This document shows, piece by piece, positions 55,601 to 63,281 of a DNA stretch of 64,000 bases. Source of the stretch: Taklimakanibacter sp021828105. Lineage in GTDB: Bacteria; Pseudomonadota; Alphaproteobacteria; Rhizobiales; Aestuariivirgaceae. The stretch spans positions 1 through 64,000 of the forward strand of contig JAKATG010000017.1 in NCBI GenBank assembly GCA_021828105.1. The letters are read 5' to 3'. The translations under genes were made by a program, and so were the position numbers. Every line of letters starts with the position of its first letter. Position 1 is the first letter of the stretch. The notes under the pieces were generated by a model that made no database searches, was not told where the DNA came from, and saw only the letters and a program-made list of their open reading frames with translations.

Positions 55601-56804
55601 CGGACGGGCTGAGGCCCAGAAAATCGCCGGCGCCCAGACTTTCTCTCGAATTGATCCTGATGACCATATCGGCCAGGCCGTCGCCGGTCGTGTCGATGTT
55701 CACCAGGGTGGTGCGCGAGGAGGCAGAGTACCAGACGCCATAAGGTGCGGGCGACGTGCCCGCCCAGGAAAGGCTGTGGCCCGCGGAAGCGGCGAGGCCG
55801 GTGAGGTCGATCTTGTCGCGAAGTCCGGCATTGGTGGTTTCGGCCGTGGAGGCGAAGCTGTCGATCGTGTCGCCGGTCGTGGTGCTGAAGCCACGATTGG
55901 CGGCCGCCTGAGAATCACCCACAGCATCGAACACGTAGCGATCTCCGCCCGCGCCGCCGTTCAGCGCGTCGGCGCCGGCCCCACCAACGAGGACATCGTT
56001 GTTGTCTCCCCCGGAAAGGGAATCGTTGCCGGATTCGCCATAAAGGGTGTCGTCGGCCGTGTCGCCGCGCAGCACATCGTCGCCGTCGCCGCCGTAAATC
56101 GTGTCCCTGCCGGTACCGCCGCGCAGCTCGTCCTTTCCGGAACCCGCTGCATTGGCCGAGGCCGTGCCGCCATAGATGGTGTCGTTGCCGTCTCCGCCAT
56201 CGACGGTATCATTCCCGGCTTCGCCATAGAGACTGTCGTTACCGGCGTCGCCGCGCAGCCCATCGTCCCCGTCGCCGCCGTAAATCGTGTCGCTGCCGGC
56301 ACCGCCGCGCAGATTGTCCTTTCCGGAACCCGCGGCATTGGCCGAGGCCGTGCCGCCATAGATGATGTCGTTGCCGTCTCCGCCATCGACGGCATCATTT
56401 CCGGCTTCGCCATGGAGGCTGTCGTCGCCGGTGTCGCCGCGCAAACTGTCGTCGCCGTCACCGCCATAGATCGTGTCGTTGCCGGCGCCGCCGCGCAGAT
56501 CGTCCTTTCCGGATCCGACGGCGTTGCTCGCGGCCGTGCCGCCATAAATGACGTCGTTGTTGTCGCCACCGTCGACGACATCGTTGCCGATGCCGGCGAC
56601 GATCAGGTCGTTGCCGGCCTGACCGAAGAGCTGGTCGTTTCCACCAGCGCCATCGATTTCGTCATCGCCGGCGCCGGCATTGACGATGTCACCCGCGGAG
56701 GTGGTTGCCGACGGGCTGGTCAGGACCCAGGCCGTCCCGTTCCAGGTAAAAATTCCTAAAGTATTGAATCGCTCGCGAAGCGCCGTTCCCGTGAGCTTGG
56801 CCAT
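46684..56804 (-). CDS. Giant type I secreted RTX / Ig-like / FG-GAP repeat protein (interrupted by an assembly gap)
   Basis: At least about 3370 residues. In order: a short N-terminal domain (MAKLTGTALRERFNTLGIF), RTX nonapeptides (GGDGNDTIYGG style, three larger cycles), a linker and a cadherin-like domain, at least nine Ig-like domains of 104 residues (SITLDAITADNI to TTANDTQTYSVDTT), then three blocks of seven FG-GAP repeats, each followed by an RTX patch (GGLGNDTLTGGGGADVLRGG). The C-terminus lacks a cleavable signal, so C-terminal type I secretion is expected, probably via the divergent ABC/HlyD pair. It is likely a calcium-stabilised adhesin. The placeholder of ten Ns at 53264-53273 breaks the frame; the true missing length must be 2 modulo 3. 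Confidence 0.85.
47210..48665 (-). repeat. FG-GAP propeller C: seven 70-residue repeats
   Basis: Seven units of 210 bases, each with QGFIIQGDAA, SVSSAGDVNGDGFDDLIVGA and GEAYVVFGKASGFGTV. Seven FG-GAP units predict one closed seven-bladed beta-propeller as in integrin alpha. DVNGDGFDD is a calcium-binding loop. It is followed by an RTX patch and the C-terminal domain. Confidence 0.85.
49180..50640 (-). repeat. FG-GAP propeller B: seven 70-residue repeats
   Basis: Same unit design as the other two blocks, but more diverged (for example FVIQGDVSLDQAGVRVSSA in unit 4 and one unit with ASPVNVDLTGL). It is bounded on both sides by the RTX patch and a beta-rich linker ending NGVTANFARTIDL. Confidence 0.85.
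51165..52620 (-). repeat. FG-GAP propeller A: seven 70-residue repeats
   Basis: The first of the three propeller blocks, directly after the Ig-like array. Adjacent units are nearly identical in DNA sequence, with 210-base spacing, which will complicate assembly. An RTX patch follows. Confidence 0.85.
52640..55260 (-). repeat. Array of 104-residue bacterial Ig-like domains
   Basis: Nine partial or complete units of 312 bases (ITLDAITADN, VAVTGTVGGDVQDGDTVTL, FSIDVPGSAL, VDASVTTTD). Units are almost identical to each other, and the assembly gap falls inside the array, so the real copy number is uncertain. Confidence 0.85.
53264..53273. other. Assembly gap (10 N)
   Basis: A run of ten Ns placed between two nearly identical Ig-like units. 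The sequence on the two sides implies at least 185 missing bases if a single unit bridges it, and possibly further 312-base units. Confidence 0.97.
55950..56700 (-). repeat. N-terminal RTX nonapeptide region
   Basis: Many GGxGxDxxx-type motifs (AGDDEIDGAGG, GGDGDDSLRG, GGAGNDTIYG) arranged in three larger repeats separated by GGTASANAAGSGKD. These bind calcium as parallel beta-rolls. An N-terminal position is unusual, since RTX repeats are usually near the C-terminus. Confidence 0.8.
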
Positions 56805-56892
56805 ATCGAGATCCCGCTGATTTTGAAGTCGCCGTCAGATGCTTGCAGAGTCGGATCAGAGGAACGCTAGGCAACCAGTTTCTTGTCCGCCA

Positions 56893-56906
56893 CCCCCAAA
56901 TGGGGG
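56893..56906. promoter_or_regulatory. Palindrome CCCCCAAATGGGGG in the divergent promoter region
   Basis: It lies between the giant protein gene and the type I secretion operon, next to the AT-rich stretch ATAATTATTAACCG and CATATATCTTACG. Position suggests an operator shared by both transcription units. The regulator is not evident. Confidence 0.4.
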
Positions 56907-57107
56907 ATGACATAATTATTAACCGAAGGTAAGCATATATCTTACGCTGCGCAAGGCAGCTCCGACACAAGGACAGGTTGCTCTGACGAAACTCGGGACG
57001 GCGGCCGATTCGGACAGGTCATTCCACGCGTCCGGGCGATTGTCCTGGGCGGGATGCGGTTTGCTTGGCCGGTCGCGCCTGGATTTCCCTAGCCGGCGCG
57101 AAGCCAA

Positions 57108-58874
57108 ATGAGCCAGGCACCACTAGCCAACGGCAAGATGGCGCCGAAACCGGTGCTGGCGGCGGCCCTTGCCCATTTCAGAACGGCCTTCACCGCCATC
57201 GGCCTCATCAGCGGCGCCATCAATATCCTGGCGCTCACGGGCTCGTTCTTCATGCTGCAGGTCTATGACCGGGTGCTGCCCAGCCGCAGCATCCCCACCT
57301 TGCTGGCGCTGGCGCTCCTCGCCGGAACCCTGTTCCTGTTCCAGGGGATATTGGAACTCATCCGATCACGGCTTCTCGGCCGCATAGGCCTCGCCCTCGA
57401 TCGCCGGCTGAGCGGACAAGTCTATTCCGCCCTGCTTCTTGCCCCGCTGAGGGCCAGATCGTCGGGCGACGGCCTGCAGCCGCTCAGAGACCTGGATCAA
57501 GTGCGATCCTTCATGTCGAGCGTCGGTCCGACGGCGCTCTTCGACCTGCCCTGGGTGCCGCTCTATCTCGCCATCTGCTTTCTCTTTCACTTCTGGATCG
57601 GTGTAGCGGCCCTCGCAGGGGCAATCCTCTTATGCGGCCTGACGCTCCTGACGGAGCTGCGCACGAGAGAGCCGACCAGGCTCGCCGGCAACCATGCGGC
57701 GAGCCGCAACGCGTTCGCCGAGGCGAGCCGGCGCAATGCCGAGGTCGTGCACGCCATGGGCTTCGGCGAGCGGATCGCGGAGCGATGGTCGGCGATAAAC
57801 CGCGAATATCTCGATGCCCAGGCCAGGGCCAGCGACGTGACCGGCGCGCTCGGCACCGCCTCGCGGGTCTTGCGGCTGGCGCTTCAGTCCGGGGTGCTCG
57901 GCATCGGCGCCTATCTGGTGATCCACCAGGAAGCATCGGGCGGGATCATGATCGCGGGCTCGATCATCCTGAGCCGCGCCCTGGCGCCGATCGAACTCTC
58001 CATCGCGCATTGGAAGGGCTTCGTCTCGGCGCGGCAGAGCTGGGGCAGGCTGAAGTCGCTCCTGGCGGCGTTCCCGGCGAACGAGGTCAGCGTCGCCCTG
58101 CCACAGCCAGGCTCGGCGCTGACGGTCGACGGCATCAGTGTCACGCCGCCCGGGGAAAGACGCCTCGTCGTCCATGATATCAGCTTCATGCTGACGAAAG
58201 GCGCAGGGCTCGCCATCATCGGACCGAGCGCATCGGGCAAGTCGTCTCTCGCGCGCGCCTTGGCGGGCGTGTGGCAGCCGGCGGCCGGCCATGTGCGCCT
58301 GGATGGCGCATCCCTCGACCAATGGGATCCGGCCGAGAGAGGAAAGCATGTCGGCTATCTGCCACAGGACGTTCAGCTCTTCGACGGCACGATCGCGGAG
58401 AACATCGCCCGCTTCGAGACGAATCCGCCGGCCCGCAAGATCATCGATGCCGCGAAAGCGGCGGGCGTCCACGGGCTCATCGTCGGCATGAGAGAGGGCT
58501 ACGACACGCGCGTCGGCGAATCGGGATCGGCATTGTCCTCCGGGCAGCGGCAGCGCATCGCCCTGGCGCGCGCCCTCTACGACAATCCGTTCCTCGTCGT
58601 GCTGGACGAGCCCAACTCCAATCTCGATGCCGATGGCGAGGCGGCGCTCACCGAAGCCATCAAGGGCATTCGAACGAGAGGCGGCATCGCCGTCGTGGTC
58701 GCGCATCGCCCGAGCGCGCTTGCGGCACTGGACCAGATACTGGTGCTGGCCAACGGGCGGGCACAGGCCTTTGGCGCGAAGGACGAAGTAATGGGCGCCA
58801 TGAGCCGGCCAAAGACCGGTCACGCTCCGCCCTTGAAGATCGTCCCCTCGACGGAAGCGGCGGGCGCGTCATGA
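57108..58874 (+). CDS. PrtD-family type I secretion ABC transporter (system 2)
   Basis: A 588-residue permease-ATPase fusion. The membrane region has FFMLQVYDRVLPSRSIPTLL and SVGPTALFDLPWVPLYLAI, hallmarks of the PrtD group. The ATPase has Walker A GPSASGKSS, GYLPQDVQLFDGT, a variant signature ALSSGQRQRIALARAL (LSSGQ instead of LSGGQ) and Walker B FLVVLDEPNSNLD. It is divergent from the giant RTX gene, which is its likely cargo, and overlaps the HlyD gene by ATGA. The start ATG is the first of the frame after the intergenic palindrome. Confidence 0.92.
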   Translation: MSQAPLANGKMAPKPVLAAALAHFRTAFTAIGLISGAINILALTGSFFMLQVYDRVLPSRSIPTLLALALLAGTLFLFQGILELIRSRLLGRIGLALDRRLSGQVYSALLLAPLRARSSGDGLQPLRDLDQVRSFMSSVGPTALFDLPWVPLYLAICFLFHFWIGVAALAGAILLCGLTLLTELRTREPTRLAGNHAASRNAFAEASRRNAEVVHAMGFGERIAERWSAINREYLDAQARASDVTGALGTASRVLRLALQSGVLGIGAYLVIHQEASGGIMIAGSIILSRALAPIELSIAHWKGFVSARQSWGRLKSLLAAFPANEVSVALPQPGSALTVDGISVTPPGERRLVVHDISFMLTKGAGLAIIGPSASGKSSLARALAGVWQPAAGHVRLDGASLDQWDPAERGKHVGYLPQDVQLFDGTIAENIARFETNPPARKIIDAAKAAGVHGLIVGMREGYDTRVGESGSALSSGQRQRIALARALYDNPFLVVLDEPNSNLDADGEAALTEAIKGIRTRGGIAVVVAHRPSALAALDQILVLANGRAQAFGAKDEVMGAMSRPKTGHAPPLKIVPSTEAAGAS

Positions 58875-60184
58875 CGGCCGGCAAGCCCAGCGCCGATCCC
58901 GATCGGTCCATCAAGAAATACATGCTGGCCGCGGCGGCGACCCTGGTTCTGCTTGTCGGCGGCATGGGTGGGCTTTCGGCGATGACCGAGCTGTCGGGCG
59001 CGGTCATCGCGCAGGGAACGCTCGTCGTCGATTCGAATGTCAAGAAGGTGCAGCATCCGACGGGCGGGGTCGTCGGCGCCATCAATGTGCGCGAAGGCGA
59101 CAATGTCAGAGCCGGAGACGTCCTCGTCCGGCTCGATGAAACCGTGACCAAGGCCAATCTCGCGATCGTGGCGAAGAGCCTCGACGAGCTCAGGGCGCGG
59201 CTCGCAAGGCTCGAAGCCGAGCGCGACGGAAAAGACGGCGTCCGGTTTCCGGAAGATCTTCTGGCGCGCCGCGACGATACCGGCGTCGCCGGCATTCTGG
59301 CCGGCGAAACATCGCTGTTCGCGCTCAGGCGCGATGCGCGCCATGGACAGAAATCGCAGCTGCGCGAGCGGATTTCCCAACTGGCCGAGGAGACGGCCGG
59401 GCTCAACGAGCAGAAGACCGCGAAGACCAGAGAGATCGAGCTCATCGGGCGCGAGCTCGAGAGCATCCGCACCTTGTGGCAGAGCAAGCTGGTCTCACTC
59501 GACCGCCTGACCGCGCTCGAACGCGATGCCACGCGCCTCACGGGCGAGCACGGGCAGCTGATATCGGCGATCGCGCAGACCAAAGGCCGCAGCAGCGAGA
59601 TCGAGCTGCAGATCATCCAGGTCGACCAGGATCTGCGCAGCGAGGTGGCAGGCGAGCTGCGCGAGGTCCAGGCCCGGATCGCCGAGCTTGTCGAACGCAA
59701 GGTCGCGGCCGAGGATCAATTGAAGCGGATAGACATACGAAGCCCGCAAAACGGGATCGTCCATCAGCTGATGATCCATACGATCGGCGGGGTCATCACT
59801 GCCGGTGAGCCTATCATGATGATCGTGCCGGTCAGCGACGAATCGACGGTCGAAGCCCGCATCGCCCCTCAGGACATCGATCAGGTCGCGCATGGCCAGA
59901 AGGCGCTGGTGCGCCTTTCGGCCTTCAACCAGCAGACCACGCCCGAGCTGATCGGCCTTGTCGCGAAGGTCGCGGCCGATCTCACGGTCGATCAGAAGTC
60001 CGGGGCGGAATACTATTCGGCCCGCATTCAACTGCCCAAGGAAGAAGTGTCGAAGCTCGGCGATTTGTCCCTCGCAGCTGGAATGCCGGCGGAAGTATTC
60101 CTGCAGACGCGGGAGCGCACCGTGCTGTCATATCTGGTCGAGCCGCTGTCCGATCAGATGAACCGGGCGTTCCGCGAAGATTAG
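58871..60184 (+). CDS. HlyD/PrtE-family type I secretion membrane-fusion protein (system 2)
   Basis: A 437-residue adaptor. It has one N-terminal transmembrane helix (MLAAAATLVLLVGGMGGLSA), lipoyl halves VQHPTGGVVGAINVREGDN and IRSPQNGIVHQLMIHTIGG, a long coiled coil between them and the family C-terminus AAGMPAEVFLQT to EPLSDQMNRAFRED. It overlaps the ABC gene by four bases. It works with the ABC protein and an unlinked TolC to export the giant protein across both membranes. It is paralogous to the system 1 protein. Confidence 0.92.
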   Translation: MTAGKPSADPDRSIKKYMLAAAATLVLLVGGMGGLSAMTELSGAVIAQGTLVVDSNVKKVQHPTGGVVGAINVREGDNVRAGDVLVRLDETVTKANLAIVAKSLDELRARLARLEAERDGKDGVRFPEDLLARRDDTGVAGILAGETSLFALRRDARHGQKSQLRERISQLAEETAGLNEQKTAKTREIELIGRELESIRTLWQSKLVSLDRLTALERDATRLTGEHGQLISAIAQTKGRSSEIELQIIQVDQDLRSEVAGELREVQARIAELVERKVAAEDQLKRIDIRSPQNGIVHQLMIHTIGGVITAGEPIMMIVPVSDESTVEARIAPQDIDQVAHGQKALVRLSAFNQQTTPELIGLVAKVAADLTVDQKSGAEYYSARIQLPKEEVSKLGDLSLAAGMPAEVFLQTRERTVLSYLVEPLSDQMNRAFRED

Positions 60185-60343
60185 CCGCAAGTCTCGCTTC
60201 CAGGACCCGCACCGCGACGATCCGCAAGGGCCATGCCCCAGCCTGTTCGGCGTCCTGAAACTTTATGCCCGGCTCATCCGTCAATAGGAATGTCCCCGAA
60301 TGAGGGGGACACCGCAACTGAACCTCAAAAACGGAACAGTCCC

Positions 60344-60895
60344 ATGATGACCCTTCGCGCTGCGCTTTGCGCCACCCTCCTGTCTGTCTGCGCCACGTCG
60401 GCATTCGCCGGCAATCCCAATGTGGGCGGTGCGCCCATGTTCGAAAACAAGAACATCATCCAGAATGCCGTGAACTCCAAGGACCATACGACCCTCGTCG
60501 CCGCGGTGAAGGCGGCAGGCCTCGTCGACACGCTGCAGACGCCTGGGCCCTTCACCGTGCTGGCGCCCGTGAACAAGGCTTTTACGGCGCTTCCCGCCGG
60601 CACGGTCGACAATCTGCTCAAGCCCCAAAACAAGGCCACGCTGGTCAAGGTTCTCACCTGCCATGTGATCCCGGCCAAGGCGCTGAGCTCGGCCATCAAG
60701 AAGATGGTGAATGACGACGGCGGCGTGCATGTCGTCGAGACGGTGGGCGGATGCCAGCTCAAGCTTTCGCTGAAAGGCAACAAGGTGCGCATCACCGATG
60801 AGAATGGCGGCGTAGCCCGCGTCACGATCGCCGATGTCAAGCAGTCGAACGGCGTCATCCATGTGATCGACAAGGTTCTCCTGCCGAAGAGCTGA
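60344..60895 (+). CDS. Secreted fasciclin-domain protein
   Basis: A 183-residue periplasmic or extracellular protein. The signal peptide is MMTLRAALCATLLSVCATSAFA, cleaved near residue 22. The single FAS1 domain shows the H1 and H2 motifs: FTVLAPVNKAFTALPAGTVDNLL and GVIHVIDKVLLPKS. Two adjacent ATG codons open the frame. A strong hairpin follows the stop. FAS1 proteins mediate adhesion or protein interaction. It precedes a cytochrome b561 and a molybdopterin-type lipoprotein gene; co-occurrence of these is suggestive of an envelope redox function, but not proof. Confidence 0.88.
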   Translation: MMTLRAALCATLLSVCATSAFAGNPNVGGAPMFENKNIIQNAVNSKDHTTLVAAVKAAGLVDTLQTPGPFTVLAPVNKAFTALPAGTVDNLLKPQNKATLVKVLTCHVIPAKALSSAIKKMVNDDGGVHVVETVGGCQLKLSLKGNKVRITDENGGVARVTIADVKQSNGVIHVIDKVLLPKS

Positions 60896-60911
60896 GTCAC
60901 ACCGGAAACGA

Positions 60912-60945
60912 GCCTCTCCGGCGCGCTCGATGGCGCCGGAGAGGC
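60912..60945 (+). terminator. Strong hairpin after the fasciclin gene
   Basis: GCCTCTCCGGCGC and GCGCCGGAGAGGC form a perfect 13-base-pair stem with an eight-base loop, 17 bases after the stop codon. No T-run follows, so it may be a rho-independent-like terminator or an mRNA-stabilising structure. Confidence 0.6.
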
Positions 60946-60967
60946 CTCATGCACAGGGACCACCACC

Positions 60968-61693
60968 ATGCCGGATCGGCCATACAATCCCGGACGACTG
61001 ATCAAGCGGCAAAAGCTCGCGACCCGCGTGACGCATTGGACATGGGCGGTGTGCCTGTTCTTCCTGCTGCTGTCCGGTCTGCAGATCTTCAACGCGCATC
61101 CCGCCCTCTATCTCGGCGATCAATCGGGCTTCACTTACGAGAACGCGATCCTCGAGATCGAAGGCTTTCCGTCCTGGCTGATCATCCCCTCGACGCAAGA
61201 CCTGGCGACGGGCCGCGTCGTGCATTTCTTCTTTGCCTGGATCCTGGTGATGACGCTCGCTTTATGGCTCGTTGCATCCCTCTTCAACCGTCACTTGCGC
61301 AAGGATCTCCTGCCCACGGCGCGCGATGCCAAGAACCTCGTCCCCGATATTCGCGACCACCTCAAGCTTCGCTTCATTCACGCGGTGCGTTACTCGCCCT
61401 TGCAGAAGCTCGCTTATGGCGGCGTGCTGTTCGTGCTCTTCCCCCTGATCATCCTCACCGGCCTTGCGATGTCGCCGGGCATGAATGCCGTGATGCCGTG
61501 GCTGCCTGAGCTCTTTGGCGGCCGGCAGAGCGCGCGCACCGTCCATTTCGCCGTCATGGTCCTGCTGGTCCTGTTCTTCGTCGTGCACATGGCGATGATC
61601 CTGCTCGCGGGACCTTTCAACGAATTGCGCTCGATCGTCACCGGGCGCTATCGCCTGTCGCCGCGACGCAAGAGCGAGGCATCCCATGGCTAG
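60968..61693 (+). CDS. Cytochrome b561-type membrane electron carrier
   Basis: A 241-residue inner-membrane protein with four helices and haem-ligand histidine candidates: THWTWAVCLFFLLLSG, GRVVHFFFAWILVMTL, GLAMSPGM and TVHFAVMVLLVLFFVVH. It resembles the Ni-Fe hydrogenase cytochrome b/b561 family. It overlaps by eight bases the gene for a sulfite-oxidase-fold molybdoprotein and probably donates electrons to it, as MsrQ does for MsrP, though it is from a different membrane-protein family than MsrQ. Confidence 0.85.
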   Translation: MPDRPYNPGRLIKRQKLATRVTHWTWAVCLFFLLLSGLQIFNAHPALYLGDQSGFTYENAILEIEGFPSWLIIPSTQDLATGRVVHFFFAWILVMTLALWLVASLFNRHLRKDLLPTARDAKNLVPDIRDHLKLRFIHAVRYSPLQKLAYGGVLFVLFPLIILTGLAMSPGMNAVMPWLPELFGGRQSARTVHFAVMVLLVLFFVVHMAMILLAGPFNELRSIVTGRYRLSPRRKSEASHG

Positions 61694-62477
61694 GCTGGTC
61701 CTCACGCGGCGGTCCCTGCTGCGCGCCGGTCTCGCCTCGGCCGCGGCCCTCCCCTTGGGCGGCTGCGACGCCTTTGATTTCTTGAAAGACCGCGAGAACG
61801 CCATGCGCGACTTCATGATCGGCATGAACAAGCTGACCTACAGGACGCAACGCCTCCTGCAATCGCCCGACCTGCTGGCTCCGGAATTCGCCGAAGCGGA
61901 TATCAGGCAGGACCAGCATCCCAACGGGTCCATCGAACCCGATACCGATGACTATCTGACACTGCTGCAAGGGAATTTCACCGACTATCAGCTCATGGTG
62001 GACGGCCTCGTCGAGCGGCCCATGCGCTTCACGCTCGATGCGCTCCGCGCCATGCCGTCACGGACACAGATCACCCGGCATGATTGCGTGGAAGGCTGGA
62101 GCTGCATCGCCAAATGGCAGGGCACGCCCTTGCAGCACATCCTCGATCAGGTGGGCGTCAAGCCTCATGCCCGCTATGTCGTCTTCCATTGTTTCGATGC
62201 GATCGAGAGAAGCCTCAGCGGCGAAATTCTCTATTACGAGTCCATCGACCTCATCGATGCCCGCCACCCGCAGACGATCCTCGCCTATGTCATGAACGAC
62301 AAGCCGTTGCCCGTCGCCAATGGGGCGCCCTTGCGGGTCCGGGTCGAACGCCAGCTCGGCTACAAGATGGCCAAATACATCCGCCGCATCGAGCTCGTGT
62401 CCGACTTTGGCCAGATCGGAGAGGGCCACGGCAGCTATTGGGCCGATCGCGGCTATGAATGGTATGCCGGCATCTGA
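61686..62477 (+). CDS. Tat-exported molybdopterin oxidoreductase lipoprotein (sulfite oxidase/MsrP fold)
   Basis: A 263-residue periplasmic protein. The twin-arginine motif LTRRSLLRAG is followed by a lipobox-like LPLGGC (Cys27), suggesting a Tat-exported lipoprotein. The Moco domain has the motif RHDCVEGWSCIAKW, with Cys134 as the expected molybdenum ligand, and VRVERQLGYKMAKYIRRIEL near the end. The Ig-like dimerisation domain of sulfite oxidases is absent, as in MsrP/YedY. The substrate is unknown. The upstream b-type cytochrome is its likely partner. Confidence 0.88.
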   Translation: MARLVLTRRSLLRAGLASAAALPLGGCDAFDFLKDRENAMRDFMIGMNKLTYRTQRLLQSPDLLAPEFAEADIRQDQHPNGSIEPDTDDYLTLLQGNFTDYQLMVDGLVERPMRFTLDALRAMPSRTQITRHDCVEGWSCIAKWQGTPLQHILDQVGVKPHARYVVFHCFDAIERSLSGEILYYESIDLIDARHPQTILAYVMNDKPLPVANGAPLRVRVERQLGYKMAKYIRRIELVSDFGQIGEGHGSYWADRGYEWYAGI

Positions 62478-62514
62478 GCCGCGGAGATCACACCGGTTTT
62501 CGCCAGAGAGTGAG

Positions 62515-62590
<76 letters not shown>

Positions 62591-62744
62591 ACACTGGGTT
62601 TTCGAACGGGCGGCTTCTCGCCCTCGAATTGGGATGCCGCGCAGGCTCGTCTCAGCCTTGCGAAGCGGGCGGAAACTAGTGCCGCCCTCGGCATTTAGCA
62701 AGCAAAACTTGCCGCCCTCTGCGCTAAGCGGGGAGAGGCAAAAA

Positions 62745-63182
62745 TCAGACCTCTTCCTCGCCTTCCTTGCCGCCGCCGCCCGGGCCGCCGTCGAGATAGC
62801 CCGAGACGTCGGAATTCTCTTCCTCGTCCTCGACCAGGAAAGTCGAATCCTCTTCCGATTCGGACGCTTCCTCCTCCTCGCCCAGATCGACATCGGCGAT
62901 GGCGGCAGTCTCGTCCTCCTGATCGCCTCCCTCCTCGACCTCCTCGAGGCTGACAAGCTCGACATCGGACACCTCCTCGGCATCCGCGGGGGCGGGCTTG
63001 GGAGCCTCGCGCACCGGCTTGGCCACGGCGGCCTGCGGCACATCGCCCTTGGAGGGCAGCAAGGGGGCGGCAATGAAGCTCACCCCGCATTTCGGGCAAA
63101 TGATCGGCGACTTCAGCAGATCATAGAATTTCGACCCGCAGGACGGGCATGTACGCTTGGTTCCGAGTTCAGCCTTGACCAC
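62745..63182 (-). CDS. FYDLN-type zinc-ribbon acidic protein (TIGR02300 family)
   Basis: A 145-residue protein. The N-terminus (VKAELGTKRTCPSCGSKFYDL) holds a zinc ribbon with Cys12, Cys15, Cys29 and Cys32. The rest is strongly acidic (EEEEASESEEDSTF) and probably disordered. The family is confined to alphaproteobacteria, typically next to aroA, as here. The GTG at 63182 is the start, with AGAGGATC correctly placed. Function is unknown. Confidence 0.85.
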   Translation of the reverse strand: MVKAELGTKRTCPSCGSKFYDLLKSPIICPKCGVSFIAAPLLPSKGDVPQAAVAKPVREAPKPAPADAEEVSDVELVSLEEVEEGGDQEDETAAIADVDLGEEEEASESEEDSTFLVEDEEENSDVSGYLDGGPGGGGKEGEEEV

Positions 63183-63281
63183 GGTTGATCCTCTTAAGGG
63201 GCTTGAAATTGCGGTGATTGCGGGCTCCATGCCATGCTCGGACCCGCTTGTCAAAAGCAAAGGTGACAGGCGAAAAACCCC

